DNA from: Micropterix aruncella
Lineage: Eukaryota; Arthropoda; Insecta; Lepidoptera; Micropterigidae
DNA: 64,000 nucleotides
Direction: 5' to 3'
Assembly (NCBI GenBank): GCA_944548615.1
Contig: OX155978.1
Coordinates: 10,721,266 to 10,785,265 of the forward strand
Part shown: in pieces, positions 22,483 through 39,140 of the stretch
How positions within the stretch are numbered: the stretch's first letter is position 1
Layout: each line of letters begins with the position of its first letter
Position numbers and translations under genes: made by a program
Notes under the pieces: model-generated
Told to the model about the DNA's origin: nothing
Database searches by the model: none
Seen by the model: only the letters and a program-made list of their open reading frames with translations

Positions 22483-22680
22483 TTGTATAACCAAATATAC
22501 CCAGCTTTAAGACGACCGCTCAATTTTCCAAGAGTAAGTAGTCAAGTCACGGCTGTTTATGCATTGGTGGCTGTGGCTGGGATTTTGGGGATTATGACTC
22601 CGTTAGGGATATTTAATCCCGCCGAAGCCGCACCTTTAGTAAATTTCCAGGGTTCACATTTTGTATGTACGACTAAATGA
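22483..22680 (+). other. Small open frame, unrecognised
   Basis: A 65-codon frame from a TTG. It contains a hydrophobic run, VYALVAVAGILGIMTPLGIF, that could be a membrane segment. There is no ATG at the front and no family I recognise. AAGAGTAAGTAG at 22530 includes a GTAAGT donor-like word. It may be a chance frame or a shattered exon. Confidence 0.2.
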
Positions 22681-23064
22681 TGTAAAATATACTATAGGAA
22701 ATTTAATCATGTAATACTAGGGATAAATAAATAAATAAATAAAATAAATAAATACTAATAAATGAAAAAGAAACCAAAGTGATTAAATTTTCTACACCTA
22801 ATGTTAAGCAGGTACAAACCAATGTAGAAATAAATGGAACTAGACTGGAGCCTGTTGCTTCAACTGTGTTTCTAGGGATAACAATTGACTCCAAATTACA
22901 ATGGGGCCCACAAATTGAGAAAATGTCAGGAAAACTTAGCTCTGCGGCATACGCAGTTAAAACAATAAGGCGGCTGACTGATGTAGATACAGCAAGAATA
23001 GTATACTTTAGTTACTTTCATAGCATTATGTCCTATGGGATTCTTCTCTGGGGAAGCTGTGCGG

Positions 23065-23078
23065 ACATCAATAACATC
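23065..23078. repeat. Target-site duplication, left (PLE-2 dimer)
   Basis: ACATCAATAACATC, repeated exactly at 24124-24137. Confidence 0.92.
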
Positions 23079-23112
23079 ATATAAAATCGAAGACTATCGC
23101 GGTTGTTTGACG

Positions 23113-23352
23113 TTATAGATAGATAACGAATTTACCGCGTGAAATTGATAGGACCCAGTCGGTCGGTTTGAAGATCGTTTTTATATCGAATCTGTTTAGC
23201 ATCTTACTTATTCGATCAGTCACGCCCTTGACGTATGGTAAGAATGCTCTTGATCTGCTCGGTTTTTGAGTTTCGTCTGCATTAGATCGTGTGCGTGTCT
23301 CGTGATATTTTCTGTATCCATTTTTCCTAAGGACATCATTGACCTGTTCCAT
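23113..23352 (-). pseudogene. PLE-2 protein fragment, minus arm (nuclease deleted)
   Basis: Reads NDVLRKNGYRKYHETRTRS, then FLPYVKGVTDRISKMLNRFD and IKTIFKPT, the linker region just upstream of the GIY-YIG domain in Penelope-type proteins. After FKPT it jumps directly into 3'-terminal non-coding sequence, so the nuclease is deleted in this arm. The plus arm retains it. Confidence 0.75.
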
Positions 23353-23400
23353 CGTCTCGTGATATTTTCCGTATTTTACCGTAGCATTTTCAACCTATTT

Positions 23401-24060
23401 TCCGTAGCATTCTTACCATACGTCAAGGGCGTGACTGATCGAATAAGTAAGATGCTAAACGGATTCGATATAAAAACGATCTTCAAACCGACCCAAAATA
23501 TAGCTCGATTTTTGAGGCCTGTAAAGGATGTAATACCACTCCAAACCCCGGGTGTGTATAAAGTCGAATGCAGCTGCGGTCTAGCCTATGTTGGACAAAC
23601 GAAACGGCCCATAGCCACGCGACTGACAGAACACATCAAAGCTGTTAAAATCGGAGAAAAATCGGCGATCTGCGAACATACATTGGATAGCGGAAGTAAC
23701 CACTGGATGTAGTTTCAAAATCCCATTGTTCTATCCAAGGAACAATTCTACTTTCCTCGCATGATCCGGGAAGCCATTGAAATAAGAAGAACTCCTAACT
23801 TCAATAGAGACGACGGCTACAAACTCTCTTCTATGTGGAACCCTCTTCTTAAAATGTTCCCGCCGCCGAACGCCGAACGCAAAGACGTAAAACAGGATAC
23901 AGTGAGTGTTGTGTGCAAGACGGATTTTCAAAATTCCCGCGCTCCGAGCCCGGCCCCCACCACCGTTATAACCTACGCAGTGGTGGCAGCGGTATGCGGC
24001 CTACCCGCTAAACAACGGACTGACAGCTCTTCAGTCTACCCTAGACAACGGCGGCTGTAA
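23401..24060 (+). pseudogene. PLE-2 GIY-YIG nuclease end, plus arm
   Basis: One frame gives FLPYVKGVTDRISKMLNGFD, IKTIFKPT, then the nuclease core GVYKVECSCGLAYVGQTKR with RLTEHIKAV, a metal-site-like SAICEHTLDSGSNHW, an in-frame TAG stop (23710-23712), FYFPRMIREAIEIRRTPNF with the likely catalytic Glu, and DGYKLSSMWNPLLKM. The frame stays in register after the TAG, so one base change separates the pieces. A second stop (TAA at 24058-24060) replaces a CAA found in related copies. The RT domain is absent. Confidence 0.85.
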
Positions 24061-24079
24061 CGTCACCGAAACGTCGGGT
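24038..24079 (+). other. Hammerhead-like motif, PLE-2
   Basis: Same ACCC...GAAACGTC-GGGT arrangement as at 14389-14430, with CTAGACAAC in place of CTGANGA. Confidence 0.35.
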
Positions 24080-24123
24080 CCTACAAATTTCACGCGGTAA
24101 ATTCGTTTTCTATCCTATTTATA

Positions 24124-24137
24124 ACATCAATAACATC
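24124..24137. repeat. Target-site duplication, right (PLE-2 dimer)
   Basis: ACATCAATAACATC, exact copy of 23065-23078. Confidence 0.92.
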
Positions 24138-24237
24138 TTTATACTACAGAAACGTGCTGTAAGAGCTATATATAAACTTGGTCCTCGGGTTCACTTAGAG
24201 AAAAATTCAAAGAGATAAATATTCATACTGTTGTATC

Positions 24238-24408
<171 letters not shown>

Positions 24409-24783
24409 GAAAATCTGTTGTATATCCACAAGAATATTGACAAGTTTAAAAAAAAAAAGCGACACTCATAATGTTAATACTAGACATAAGCATAACCTCG
24501 TTGTACGTGCTACTCGTCTCCACAAAATAAGCAATTCTTTTTTGGGACAATGTATACGCTTCTATAACAAACTTCCTCGTACTATTAGAGAACTATCTGT
24601 AAATAAGTTTAAAGCTACCGTCAAAGCAAAATTGTATAAAAAAGCATACTATACAATATCTGATTATGTAAATGACAAAACGGCTTGGGAGTAAGGCTTC
24701 GGCGCATCATAAGAACATAAATTAAAAATATATTTAATTGTGTCTATATGAATAAAGAACATTTTGATTTTGATTTGATTTTA

Positions 24784-24945
24784 AGACTCTAACTACAATA
24801 TTTCAACTCTTGCCATGACCGAATGATGCCTATATGCTAAATTTCAGCTCAATCGGATGAAGCGTTTAGGCGCTATCCTGGAGGAATTCACACACAAATA
24901 CACAAATAGAGTTGTCAACTACAACGGGCGAACCCGTTGATTTAA
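24784..24945 (+). repeat. Repeat E leader plus start of the GC-rich family
   Basis: Matches 26693-26840 almost base for base (GCCATGACCGAATGATGCCT, GTTGTCAACTACAACGGGCG) and stops just inside the GC-rich family. Confidence 0.8.
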
Positions 24946-25679
24946 AGAAGCGTTCTGCTTCTACGTTGTTCAACTAACAGCGTAGCTCTAACTAACTGTG
25001 TAACGCTGCTTCAGCAAAGATTGAAAAGCAGCATTTAGTACCCCAAAATATGTTCTTAACATTGGCATCTTCATTCCTATTTACTGATGGAAGCATTAGG
25101 CGATGAAAGTATCAATCAGCTCATTTTGAGAAAGTTATCTGATTTTTTAGAAGTTTTCGAGTAATGTATTTTGTTTTAAGGAGGTGACTTGCAGCCACAG
25201 ATGGGCAAAATAACTGATCAATATGAAAGTAGGCTTCATTTGTTGTGTTTAATCTCATCTGCATAGAAATTTTTGTGAAACTTGTTTCAGGTGCGTATAT
25301 TGGCATTTTTTCAAATTTCAAAGAAATTTTGCATAAATTCGCATCTGTTTCGTAAATACGAAAATTCCTTACCTCTAGCGATAATTAATTCGCAACGCCA
25401 GATAGGAATTCAAATTTCCCGCCCGCAGTAATGCAACGCGTGAAGTAATTATGGGGCAGATATGAATTGTCACGCAACCTTTACGAACGCACATCGTGTA
25501 AACTCAGAGCGGGCTAGAACACACTGACCACATGGTAGTGAACGGTTTCTTGCAGCGTGGGCCATAAGATCCACTGTGTTTCTGGGTCCGTCCAACTAAC
25601 GATTCAGCTCCTATTCAGTAGCCTCCTCGTGTGGAGAACTACTCCGGGAAGGACTCACGCGTCTCAGGTTTCGCGGCTC
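24946..25679. other. Unassigned region
   Basis: No gene recognised; moderate AT content. 25550-25680 is richer in GC and may be a decayed edge of the next repeat. Confidence 0.4.
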
Positions 25680-26210
25680 GGTTTTACCCTGGAAAAACGC
25701 CTCCCGGCGCTCTTGGGCCGGTTTGCGCTCCTGGACGTCAGCCAATCGACTGTGCATTCCGACTGATAACGGTGGGCGTCTGGAAATGACTCTGTTTCCT
25801 TCAGAGCGGGGCTGGTTGTTAACCTTACGGCAACTGCTCTTTGAAACGACAATCGGCTATCCGTTAGCGGGGAAGGATCGGGCAAAACACGCCGTGGTCC
25901 GCAATAGATTCAGTAGACACCGAATCACCCCTACACAAAGTAGAGGTCAGAGAAAGCGACCTTAAATTAAAAACCAGTCGGGAGGCCGGAGAAATCTGGC
26001 TGTAACTGGAAGTAAGGGCGCAAGTGTCGGCCCACTGAGTGCACACCCGGTTTATCGAGGTATGGCGTTCGTCTCTTATAAGCGAGTGGCGTAACTAGAC
26101 AGTGGACTGTTTCGTCCCTAAGTCTTATACGCTCACACGGGAGACAAAACGATCAAACATCATTAAAACTTCCTGAGGTGACGTGTTCGCCTGTTGTAAT
26201 TCACACATTT
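25680..26210 (-). repeat. GC-rich dispersed family, diverged minus copy
   Basis: The minus strand carries diverged versions of the family phrases: AGGAAGTTTTAATGATG, a CGGCCTCCCGACTGG segment, AACCAGCCCCGCTCTGAAGG. Much more decayed than the 60905-61570 copy. Its open frames are not shared. Confidence 0.65.
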
Positions 26211-26219
26211 AAACCCTAG

Positions 26220-26684
26220 TCATGCTCATGATATGGTATATTATTAGGAAAAATGTTACAGTTTCCATCGAAAATATACATAGATATAAAGAAACGTTAA
26301 AGTTCAAAAAAAACTTGTTACAAATAAATAAATGAATTGGTTAAAAATAGAGTACGCAATAAATAGTTACCGTTACCTTCGAAATATATAGATTTACAAA
26401 AACGCGGAGGTACGCAAATAACATATTTACAACGGGTCGCCTAAAAATACCGTATCGCGCTTACAATACATCCATGCCCAATACCCGTAGGAAATATGGT
26501 GTATTATTCAGAAGGCACAGCGCCCACTAGTGCTAGCATATTTGTAGTATTTTTAGTGGTATTAAAACGGTATTTTCCACAAACGCTGTGGTAGTTTCTT
26601 AAATATGTCGTACCTAAAATATTATTTGCGTCTCTTGTATACGAGATATGGCATTTCAGTCTAACAAGGCATCTTTGTACCGAA
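26220..26684 (+). repeat. Dispersed repeat G, copy 1
   Basis: AACATATTTACAACGGGTCG and TATGGTGTATTATTCAG recur at 28540-28640. Non-coding. Confidence 0.65.
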
Positions 26685-27216
26685 TTTTAAGACTCTAACT
26701 ACAATATTTCAACTCTTGCCATGACCGAATGATGCCTAAATGCTAAATTTCAGATCAATCGGATGAAGCGTTTAGGCGCTATCCTGGAGGAATTCACACA
26801 CAAACACACAAATAGAGTTGTCAACTACAACGGGCGAACCCGTCACCTCAGGAAGTTTTAAAGATTAGTCGTTCTATCTCCCGTGAATTGAACGCAGAAG
26901 ACTTCGACAAAACAGTCCACCGTCAAGCTCCGCCACATGCCCGTAAGAGACCAACGCCTTAACCGCGAGATATGTAACTAGGTGTGTTACCCAGCGGGCT
27001 TACACTTACGCCCTTACTTTCAATTGCGACCAGATTACTCTGGTCTCTCGATTGGTTACGAGTTCGAGGTCGCTTGCGCGGCTCTCTCCCTTACGACGCG
27101 GTGGAACGGTGTATGCCGAATCTATCGCGGACCACGGCATCTTTTGTCCGGCTGTTCACCCAGGATCGGGTAGCCGATGGTCGTTTCAAGAGCAGTCGCC
27201 GTAAGGTCCGCAATAT
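26685..27216 (+). repeat. Repeat E leader and GC-rich family copy (left half)
   Basis: Runs from GACTCTAACTACAATATTTC through GTCAACTACAACGGGCGAAC to GCCGTAAGGTCCGCAA. It is interrupted there by a LINE and resumes at 28156 with CGCAACCACCCCCGCTC. Uninterrupted copies read TACGCAACCACCCCCGC. Confidence 0.8.
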
Positions 27217-28155
27217 ATATGGAGAGCGACCAAACTTCGAAAGAAGTGTAAACTTGGGGAAATACGCCTCCATATTCCAAGCGGAGGTATACGCCATTAT
27301 TGAATGTGCGGATATCAACCTCCATAAGAACTACGCCAACCACCGTATCTATATCCACTCGGATAGCAAGGCAGTTCTTATGGCACTAGCCCCGAATACC
27401 ATTTATTTTATTTATTTATTTATAACGTACAAGAACAAAAAAATATAAGGACATGCATACTGTTGTACATGAGGAATAGCTCATTAATTCAAAGCTAGTG
27501 CAAAACTGCATATCACTACTGAATCCCTGGGCGAAAAGAACAGGGTAATTTTAGGATGGGTTCCCGGCCATGCAAGAATCGAGGGAAATGAAAAAGCCAA
27601 CGAACTTGCTAAGACGAGAGCAAAGGGAACATTATACGACCCTGGACCTTTCTGTGGCGTACCGAAAAGCCTTGCAAACCTAATGCTCAAACAAATGTGT
27701 TTAGAACAATCCGTCAACCACTGGAACAACACGCCAGGGTTGAATCATTCCAAAGCGCTAATTAAGGCGTACGACCGTCAGACGGCCCGTGGGGCCTTAT
27801 CGCTAAATAGGAACAATCTACGCATACTGGTGAGGGCGCTCACGGGGTATTGTGGCCTGAACAAACACACGTTGAACCTCAAACTCAAAGACACAAAAAT
27901 GTGAAGGATCTGCCAAGGAGCAGAGGAAACTATCCAGCACCTCATGTGCGAGTGTGGCCCGCTGATGCATAAAAGATACACCCACTTGGGTGGTCATTAC
28001 CTCCAACCTGAGGAGGTAAAACAAGCTGGCGCCAAAGCCTACTGCGGTTCTTAAATGACACGAGGCTTAGCGCAGAACTATAGTAGGTGGCGAACACAAT
28101 AGATCAGCAATGGTCGCAGTGTTACAAGGCTCATAAAGACCTCAACAAATAAATA
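27217..28155 (+). pseudogene. R1/I-group LINE RNase H and zinc-knuckle end
   Basis: Frames in order: FQAEVYAIIECADINLHKN and RIYIHSDSKAVLMALAPNTI, which is RNase H, with Glu and Asp of the active site in AEVYAI and HSDS; then GWVPGHARIEGNEKANELAK (the terminal RNase H helix with a catalytic-type GNE..A.ELA); NHWNNTPGLNHSKALIKAYD; LSLNRNNLRILVRALTGYCG; and a Cys/His knuckle reading ICQGAEETIQHLMCEC, with the first Cys lost to a stop. Stops, a frameshift and an insertion (27402-27486) make it dead. 5'-truncated, it sits inside a GC-rich repeat with CGCAA on both sides. Confidence 0.88.
27402..27486 (-). mobile_element. Small insertion with (AAAT)n tail
   Basis: About 85 bp absent from the sister LINE at 56930-57650, where NTI is followed directly by NSK. 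It begins with a TTTATTTATTTAT run, i.e. a tail on the minus strand, as for a truncated SINE or LINE end. Confidence 0.65.
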
Positions 28156-28400
28156 AAAAGTTTCGCAACCACCCCCGCTCTATAGGAAACAGTACTGCTT
28201 CCAGACCTTTCCGTCTGTTAGTCAGAGTGCAAAATCGATTGGCTTACGCCGCAAGGTGCGCAGACCGTCCAGGAGCGCCATAAGGTTGATTCCTAGGGAA
28301 AACAAGCCCTAAGGCCTGAGTCCTGCCCGGGCTCGCACTTCATGCGTGGAGGCCGCTGGATGAGTCTTCGTGGCTAACTCAGCAAGGGCCCATTAGCTCC
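28156..28400 (+). repeat. GC-rich dispersed family (right half)
   Basis: Continues the copy begun at 26820: ACCACCCCCGCTCTATAGG, GCAGACCGTCCAGGAGCGCC, TGGCTAACTCAGCAAGGGCC. Confidence 0.8.
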
Positions 28401-28669
28401 CAGACACACAAATACACAGACACACATCCAGACAGACATTTATCGTATTATAGATAGTTATTTGTAATAAATATCATAATAATAAATACATAAATATGGC
28501 CACCCGCTGTAGATTTACAGAAACGTGAAAGTGCTCAAATAACATATTTACAACGGGTCGCCTGAAAAAAACCGCATCGCCCTTACAATACATCAATGCC
28601 CAATACCTCGCAGGAAATATGGTGTATTATTCAGGGGGCACAGCGCCCCCTAACAAATCCAATCTCACA
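28401..28669 (+). repeat. Dispersed repeat G, copy 2
   Basis: Second copy of 26220-26545 sequence (AACATATTTACAACGGGTCG, GGTGTATTATTCAGGGGGC). Confidence 0.6.
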
Positions 28670-29161
28670 CGGAGCAATTTAGCATCCTCGGGTAGGGGAT
28701 AGAGACCCTGGGGATCTTCCCGCCTGCGTGGCTGGAGGAAAATGGGAAGTAAATTACGTGCCAGCCTGACAAGATAAGAACCTTAAAGGTGGGCGAGCTA
28801 TGCGACCGAGTTTTTATCTTTTATAGTATAATACAGGGCAAGCGTCTCAAAGTTTCGACGATTTTAATACTTTGCCGAATGTTCATAGTTGACTTTATTT
28901 TCTCTTACAGATTCAGAAATCTTTACAGATTATAGAAACCTATATACATGACACTCAAAATTAAATTAAAACCACTTTGAATTATTACAAATCAAAAAAA
29001 TATTTACATATAATATGTTAAATATGTAAATAAATCATGGGTACCAAAAAAAAACAAGTACAAATTCTGATATCAAAAAATAAATTTAAAAACCATAAAA
29101 TTAAGAAAAAGCAAATAATATTAAGTCCCATTCAATTTAAACAAATATAATTAAATAAAAA
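28670..29161. other. Unassigned region
   Basis: A GC-richer patch (28690-28800) followed by AT-rich sequence. No gene recognised. Confidence 0.4.
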
Positions 29162-29740
29162 TACGTGTGGCACTCGGAGTCTGCCACGGTAAAGCTATTG
29201 CATAGCATTTTTAACAACTTATGCAATTATAATTATTTATTTATTTTATTTTTTCTGATATCAGATAACTGCGCTTTATCGGAAAACGATGAAATTATTC
29301 CTAATCATTTGCGGCTGGTAGCAAATGATTCGGAATAATTTAAACGTCTTCCGATAGAGCGCCGAGCACGAATTTTTATTCGATAAAGCAAAAAAAACGG
29401 AATATTCGAAAAAAATCGTAGATAAAAATATAGATAATTAAATTATCTTACAAATGGTGCAGGTTTCATAATAATACGCCAGATATTATTTGCGTAGTAG
29501 TCGTTTTTGTGTTCGGCTAGACATAATTTCACAAATTTATTACACTATGTAATATATACAAAATCTAAAATATTCAAAGCTAAGAATATTAGAAAAATGT
29601 TCTTGTTTAACATATATTTTTTTCGTATCGTAAGCAGTACTCGTTTATTATCAGTTTAAAATCATTAATTTCGTTAAGAAATTTCTTCATTCGGTCGCCG
29701 CGCTGGCCTAGGCCCGCGATAAAAGCTATGCAATAGCTTA
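29162..29740 (+). mobile_element. 590-bp stem-loop family, copy 5
   Basis: Complete but with a 5-nt loss in the hairpin loop (GGCTGGTAGC) and other changes. TAAAAAT on both sides. Confidence 0.8.
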
Positions 29741-29934
29741 AAAATATTTAAAATTTAGAAATTAATTATAGAAATTATAATCATTTACAAACATTCATGA
29801 TTTAAAAATTAAAATCAATTTATACTGATTAAATATCGCCCGTGGTAAATTGTAAGTATTCTTCAAAAGTGGTAAAAAGTATTTTCTAAAAAAAACTTTT
29901 TTAACGACTTTTTAAATATATTTTTATTTTCAAT
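29741..29934. other. Unassigned AT-rich stretch
   Basis: No gene recognised. Confidence 0.4.
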
Positions 29935-30116
29935 GTATTTCAAGGGCCATGATCTTTCAAATATTGTGCCCATTTAAATTAATTCGTAGGTAATATTCCA
30001 ATTGTCAGTAAAATGTTAAATAATCAAATTAAATCTACGTTATGCATTTTAAACTAAAAGTAAAGATATAAGACCATATACAATAACCAGACAATAAGGC
30101 TCAACTTTTTTAAGTA
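29935..30116. mobile_element. 3' UTR pieces of LINE family J, head-to-head
   Basis: The left edge reads AATATTGTGCCCATTTAAAT (plus-strand end of the LINE ORF) and the right edge AATTTAAATGGGCACAATAT (minus-strand version), so two LINE ends face each other with shared 3' UTR sequence between them. Confidence 0.6.
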
Positions 30117-30440
30117 ATTTAAATGGGCACAATATTTGAAAAATATTGGCCCTCAATTTCGGCCAGATTATAGAAAGGGTGGCCTATCAGCATCTCCTTG
30201 ATGTTTTTTTTTGAATTTTTTGTCCTCCAGCTGTTTAAATTTTGTAGAGAGTAGATTATACAATTTAATGCTAAGGTACAAGTAGCTTTTCTGTACTTTT
30301 GCCAGTCGTATTCGGGGTACGCATAAAAGGGAGCTACCGCGGGTATGATGCGAGTAAATGTCTGCATTAATTGGTGTTTCTGCTAGGTGCTGTCTAGCAT
30401 ACATTAAACACTGGTATATGAACGCCGAATAGATAGTCAT
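30117..30440 (-). pseudogene. LINE RT C-terminal tail (family J)
   Basis: Minus-strand frames give MTIYSAFIYQCLMYARQHL, RIRLAKVQKSYLYLSIKLYN and LLSTKFKQLEDKKFKKK in one frame, then IKEMLIGHPFYNLAEIEGQ and a VPI stop in another: one frameshift (about 30200). Best surviving copy of the family tail in the window. The upstream polymerase is missing. Confidence 0.8.
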
Positions 30441-31545
<1,105 letters not shown>

Positions 31546-31608
31546 TATAATCATCTTATTGATCAATTCTAAAAAGAATATATACCTACACAAAACTATC
31601 AAATATTT

Positions 31609-31891
<283 letters not shown>

Positions 31892-32140
31892 ATTGAAATT
31901 ATGTTTATTACTAAATAAATGAAATGATAAAATAAATGAAAGGGCACTTATCTGGTCTGTGGCGACCAGGAGTGACTCCAAGCCTTTTTCGTTTTCTCTT
32001 CTTTCAGTATTTGCGGTTTCCTACTGTGGTATTGGAACCTTTCTACTTTATCCTACAGCGGCAACACAACAATTCGAAAGATGAGAGCAATGCTGGAAAA
32101 TAATAGGCGATTAGATATCTTAAAAACTAATGATTATTAA

Positions 32141-32191
32141 AAATGTCTATCAATATTTCGGCCAAGACGTCGTCAAGATAAATGACATTTC
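32141..32191 (-). other. Hammerhead-like motif (minus arm)
   Basis: Minus strand: arms AAATGTC...TATC and GATAGACATTT can pair; between them TTGACGA, a weak stem ending GGCC, then GAAATATT. Close to CTGANGA...GAAA...NUH except C3 and the stem register. Confidence 0.4.
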
Positions 32192-32382
32192 TGAAATCGA
32201 ACAATTCGTTGAAAATTTAAATTCAAGGAATCGAACAAAAAGAAATAGATAATAATATTTTACACGATTAAGTTAAAGTATATCATAACCAACCGTGTGA
32301 AACGTTATTTTTAAATGAATGATAATTAAAAATAAAAAGCATTTGATGATTATGATGATATGATAAACCTTATTAATTTTGC

Positions 32383-32832
32383 CTATTGAGTGGATGCATC
32401 ATTAGAAATGATGGGGAATAAATCAGATAATATATCTCGCAGTTTCTCAGCACCAGGAAAATAAGTGGTGCTAAGAAAGATTTTATTATTATTTTTATTT
32501 TTATTTGAAGAAATTTTAGGTTTTGGTATATATTTTACTTCAGAGTTTAGAATATGTTTATCCAATAGAGGAGCAGGGTATTTTCTTTCAAGAAGAGATT
32601 GCTTTAGATTATTGAGATATTGATCTAAATTTTCTTTGTTGTTAACTAAACGGTGTCCGCGAATGGACATTGAATAGGGAATGGATCTCTTTGTGTGAAA
32701 TGGATGACAGCTATCAAAGTGTAAATACTGTTCTTTATTTGTAGGTTTTATATGAATCGCGGTTTTAATTTTACCTTCTGAAATTGTTAAATCAACATCT
32801 AAGAAAGTAATTTGTGATTTAGAAATGGTAAA
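32383..32832 (-). pseudogene. PLE-1 relative: RT end and linker, nuclease deleted
   Basis: Frame open for 150 codons: FTISKSQITFLDVDL (last RT boxes), SCHPFHTKRSIPYSMSIRG, KENLDQYLNNLKQSLLERK, IFLSTTYFPGAEKLRDI and PIISNDAS, matching residues about 365-510 of PLE-1. It then stops (32383-32385) at the point where sequence from the very end of the PLE-1 gene (equivalent to LNRQN) has been joined. The zinc knuckle and GIY-YIG domain are cleanly deleted. Confidence 0.85.
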
Positions 32833-32850
32833 GCCTTAGTTTAAAATTTA

Positions 32851-33273
32851 AATTTAAGCCTTCATCCTTGTGGTCGTCCCCGTTGTAAAACTTGTCCTCT
32901 GTTAGATCTAAGTCCTTTCTTTACCAGTCCAAATACTACTAATAGTTACAGGGTTCCCTTTCATTGCAGTTGTATTTCAAAAAATATAGTATATCAACTT
33001 CTGTGCAGGACTTGCGATGCCTTTTATATCGGTGAAACAACACCACTTAATATTAGACTAAATAATCATAGGGCCAGTGTAGGAAATGAAAGCCAGCTCC
33101 CAATATCTTTGCATGCCAGGGCGCATAATTTAACGTTTGATCAATGTTTTAAAGTCAATATAATAAAATGCCTTGTTGATAATGCAAAAGAAAGGGATGT
33201 CAAATCTTGGGAATTGGCGTTTATTTATATTTTAGGCGCTTGCAAAGGTTCCGGTCTCAATAGGCAAAATTAA
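32851..33273 (+). pseudogene. PLE-1 relative: Cys knuckle and GIY-YIG nuclease only
   Basis: A 141-codon frame (stop included) from the head-to-head junction: CGRPRCKTCPLLDLSPFF, NSYRVPFHCSCISKNIVYQL, then LLCRTCDAFYIGETTPLNIR (GIY-YIG core with Arg), NESQLPISLHARAHNL, and DVKSWELAFIYILGACKGSG with the catalytic Glu, ending LNRQN and stop. No internal stops. One residue of the ETTT run is missing relative to PLE-1. No start codon, no RT. The nuclease fold itself looks complete. Confidence 0.88.
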
Positions 33274-33456
33274 TAAGGTTTATCATATCATTATAATCAT
33301 CAAATGCTTTTTATTTTTAATTATCATTCATTTAAAAATAACGTTTCACACGGTTGGTTATGATATACTTTAACTTAATCGTGTAAAATATTATTATCCA
33401 TTTCTTTTTGTTCGATTCCTTGAATTTAAATTTTAAACGAATTGTTCGATTTCAGA

Positions 33457-38697
<5,241 letters not shown>

Positions 38698-39140
38698 CCC
38701 TCACGTTGCGAGGTAAAAACTCACCGCGCCCAAAAACATCACTTTTGCGCGCGACATATTCGCGCAAAAAATCGACGCGAGTCAACGGCCTTGAGAAAAA
38801 CGATCATAACTTATAAACCACTAATCGGATTAAAAAAATATAAATAGAAAAATGATCGCATTGAAATTTGACATATAAAACATTATAACCTTATCTCGTA
38901 AAACAATTAAGATAATAATGAATAAATATTACAAAATTGGCAAACTGAAAAAACTCGCCTATAAAATCATTTCGATTTTTTTGTAAATACAGTTTTTGTA
39001 AATATCAAAAATTGTAAATACAGTTATGTTCTTTATTAAATGCTTTACCAAAACGATATTTTTTTTTTACTTATTTGCATACAAAAATACGGAAAAAATA
39101 TTTATTTATTCAGCCAAGAAAAATTGTATGTATTCTCGTA
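38698..39140 (+). mobile_element. TTAA-type repeat, diverged copy
   Basis: Starts TTAGCCCCTCACGTTGCG (38694 on). The interior phrases AATAATGAATAAATATTAC and CTGAAAAAACTCGCC resemble 63930-63980. A diverged member of the 11935/63756 family, or a relative. Confidence 0.35.

Larger units (their letters stand above)
23079..24123. mobile_element. PLE-2 head-to-head dimer inserted in a LINE
   Basis: The left part (23079-about 23360) is minus-strand PLE-2; the right part (about 23360-24123) is plus-strand. 23156-23246 and 23405-23495 are inverted copies of the same coding stretch. The left end carries the roughly 35-nt terminal extension (about 23079-23113) that the right end lacks. A 14-bp target duplication bounds the whole, so both halves arrived as one insertion. 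Confidence 0.9.

Noticed and set aside
22483..22680. Secreted or membrane protein exon
   Set aside because: No ATG, no convincing splice sites at both ends and no family match; a hydrophobic run alone is not enough.
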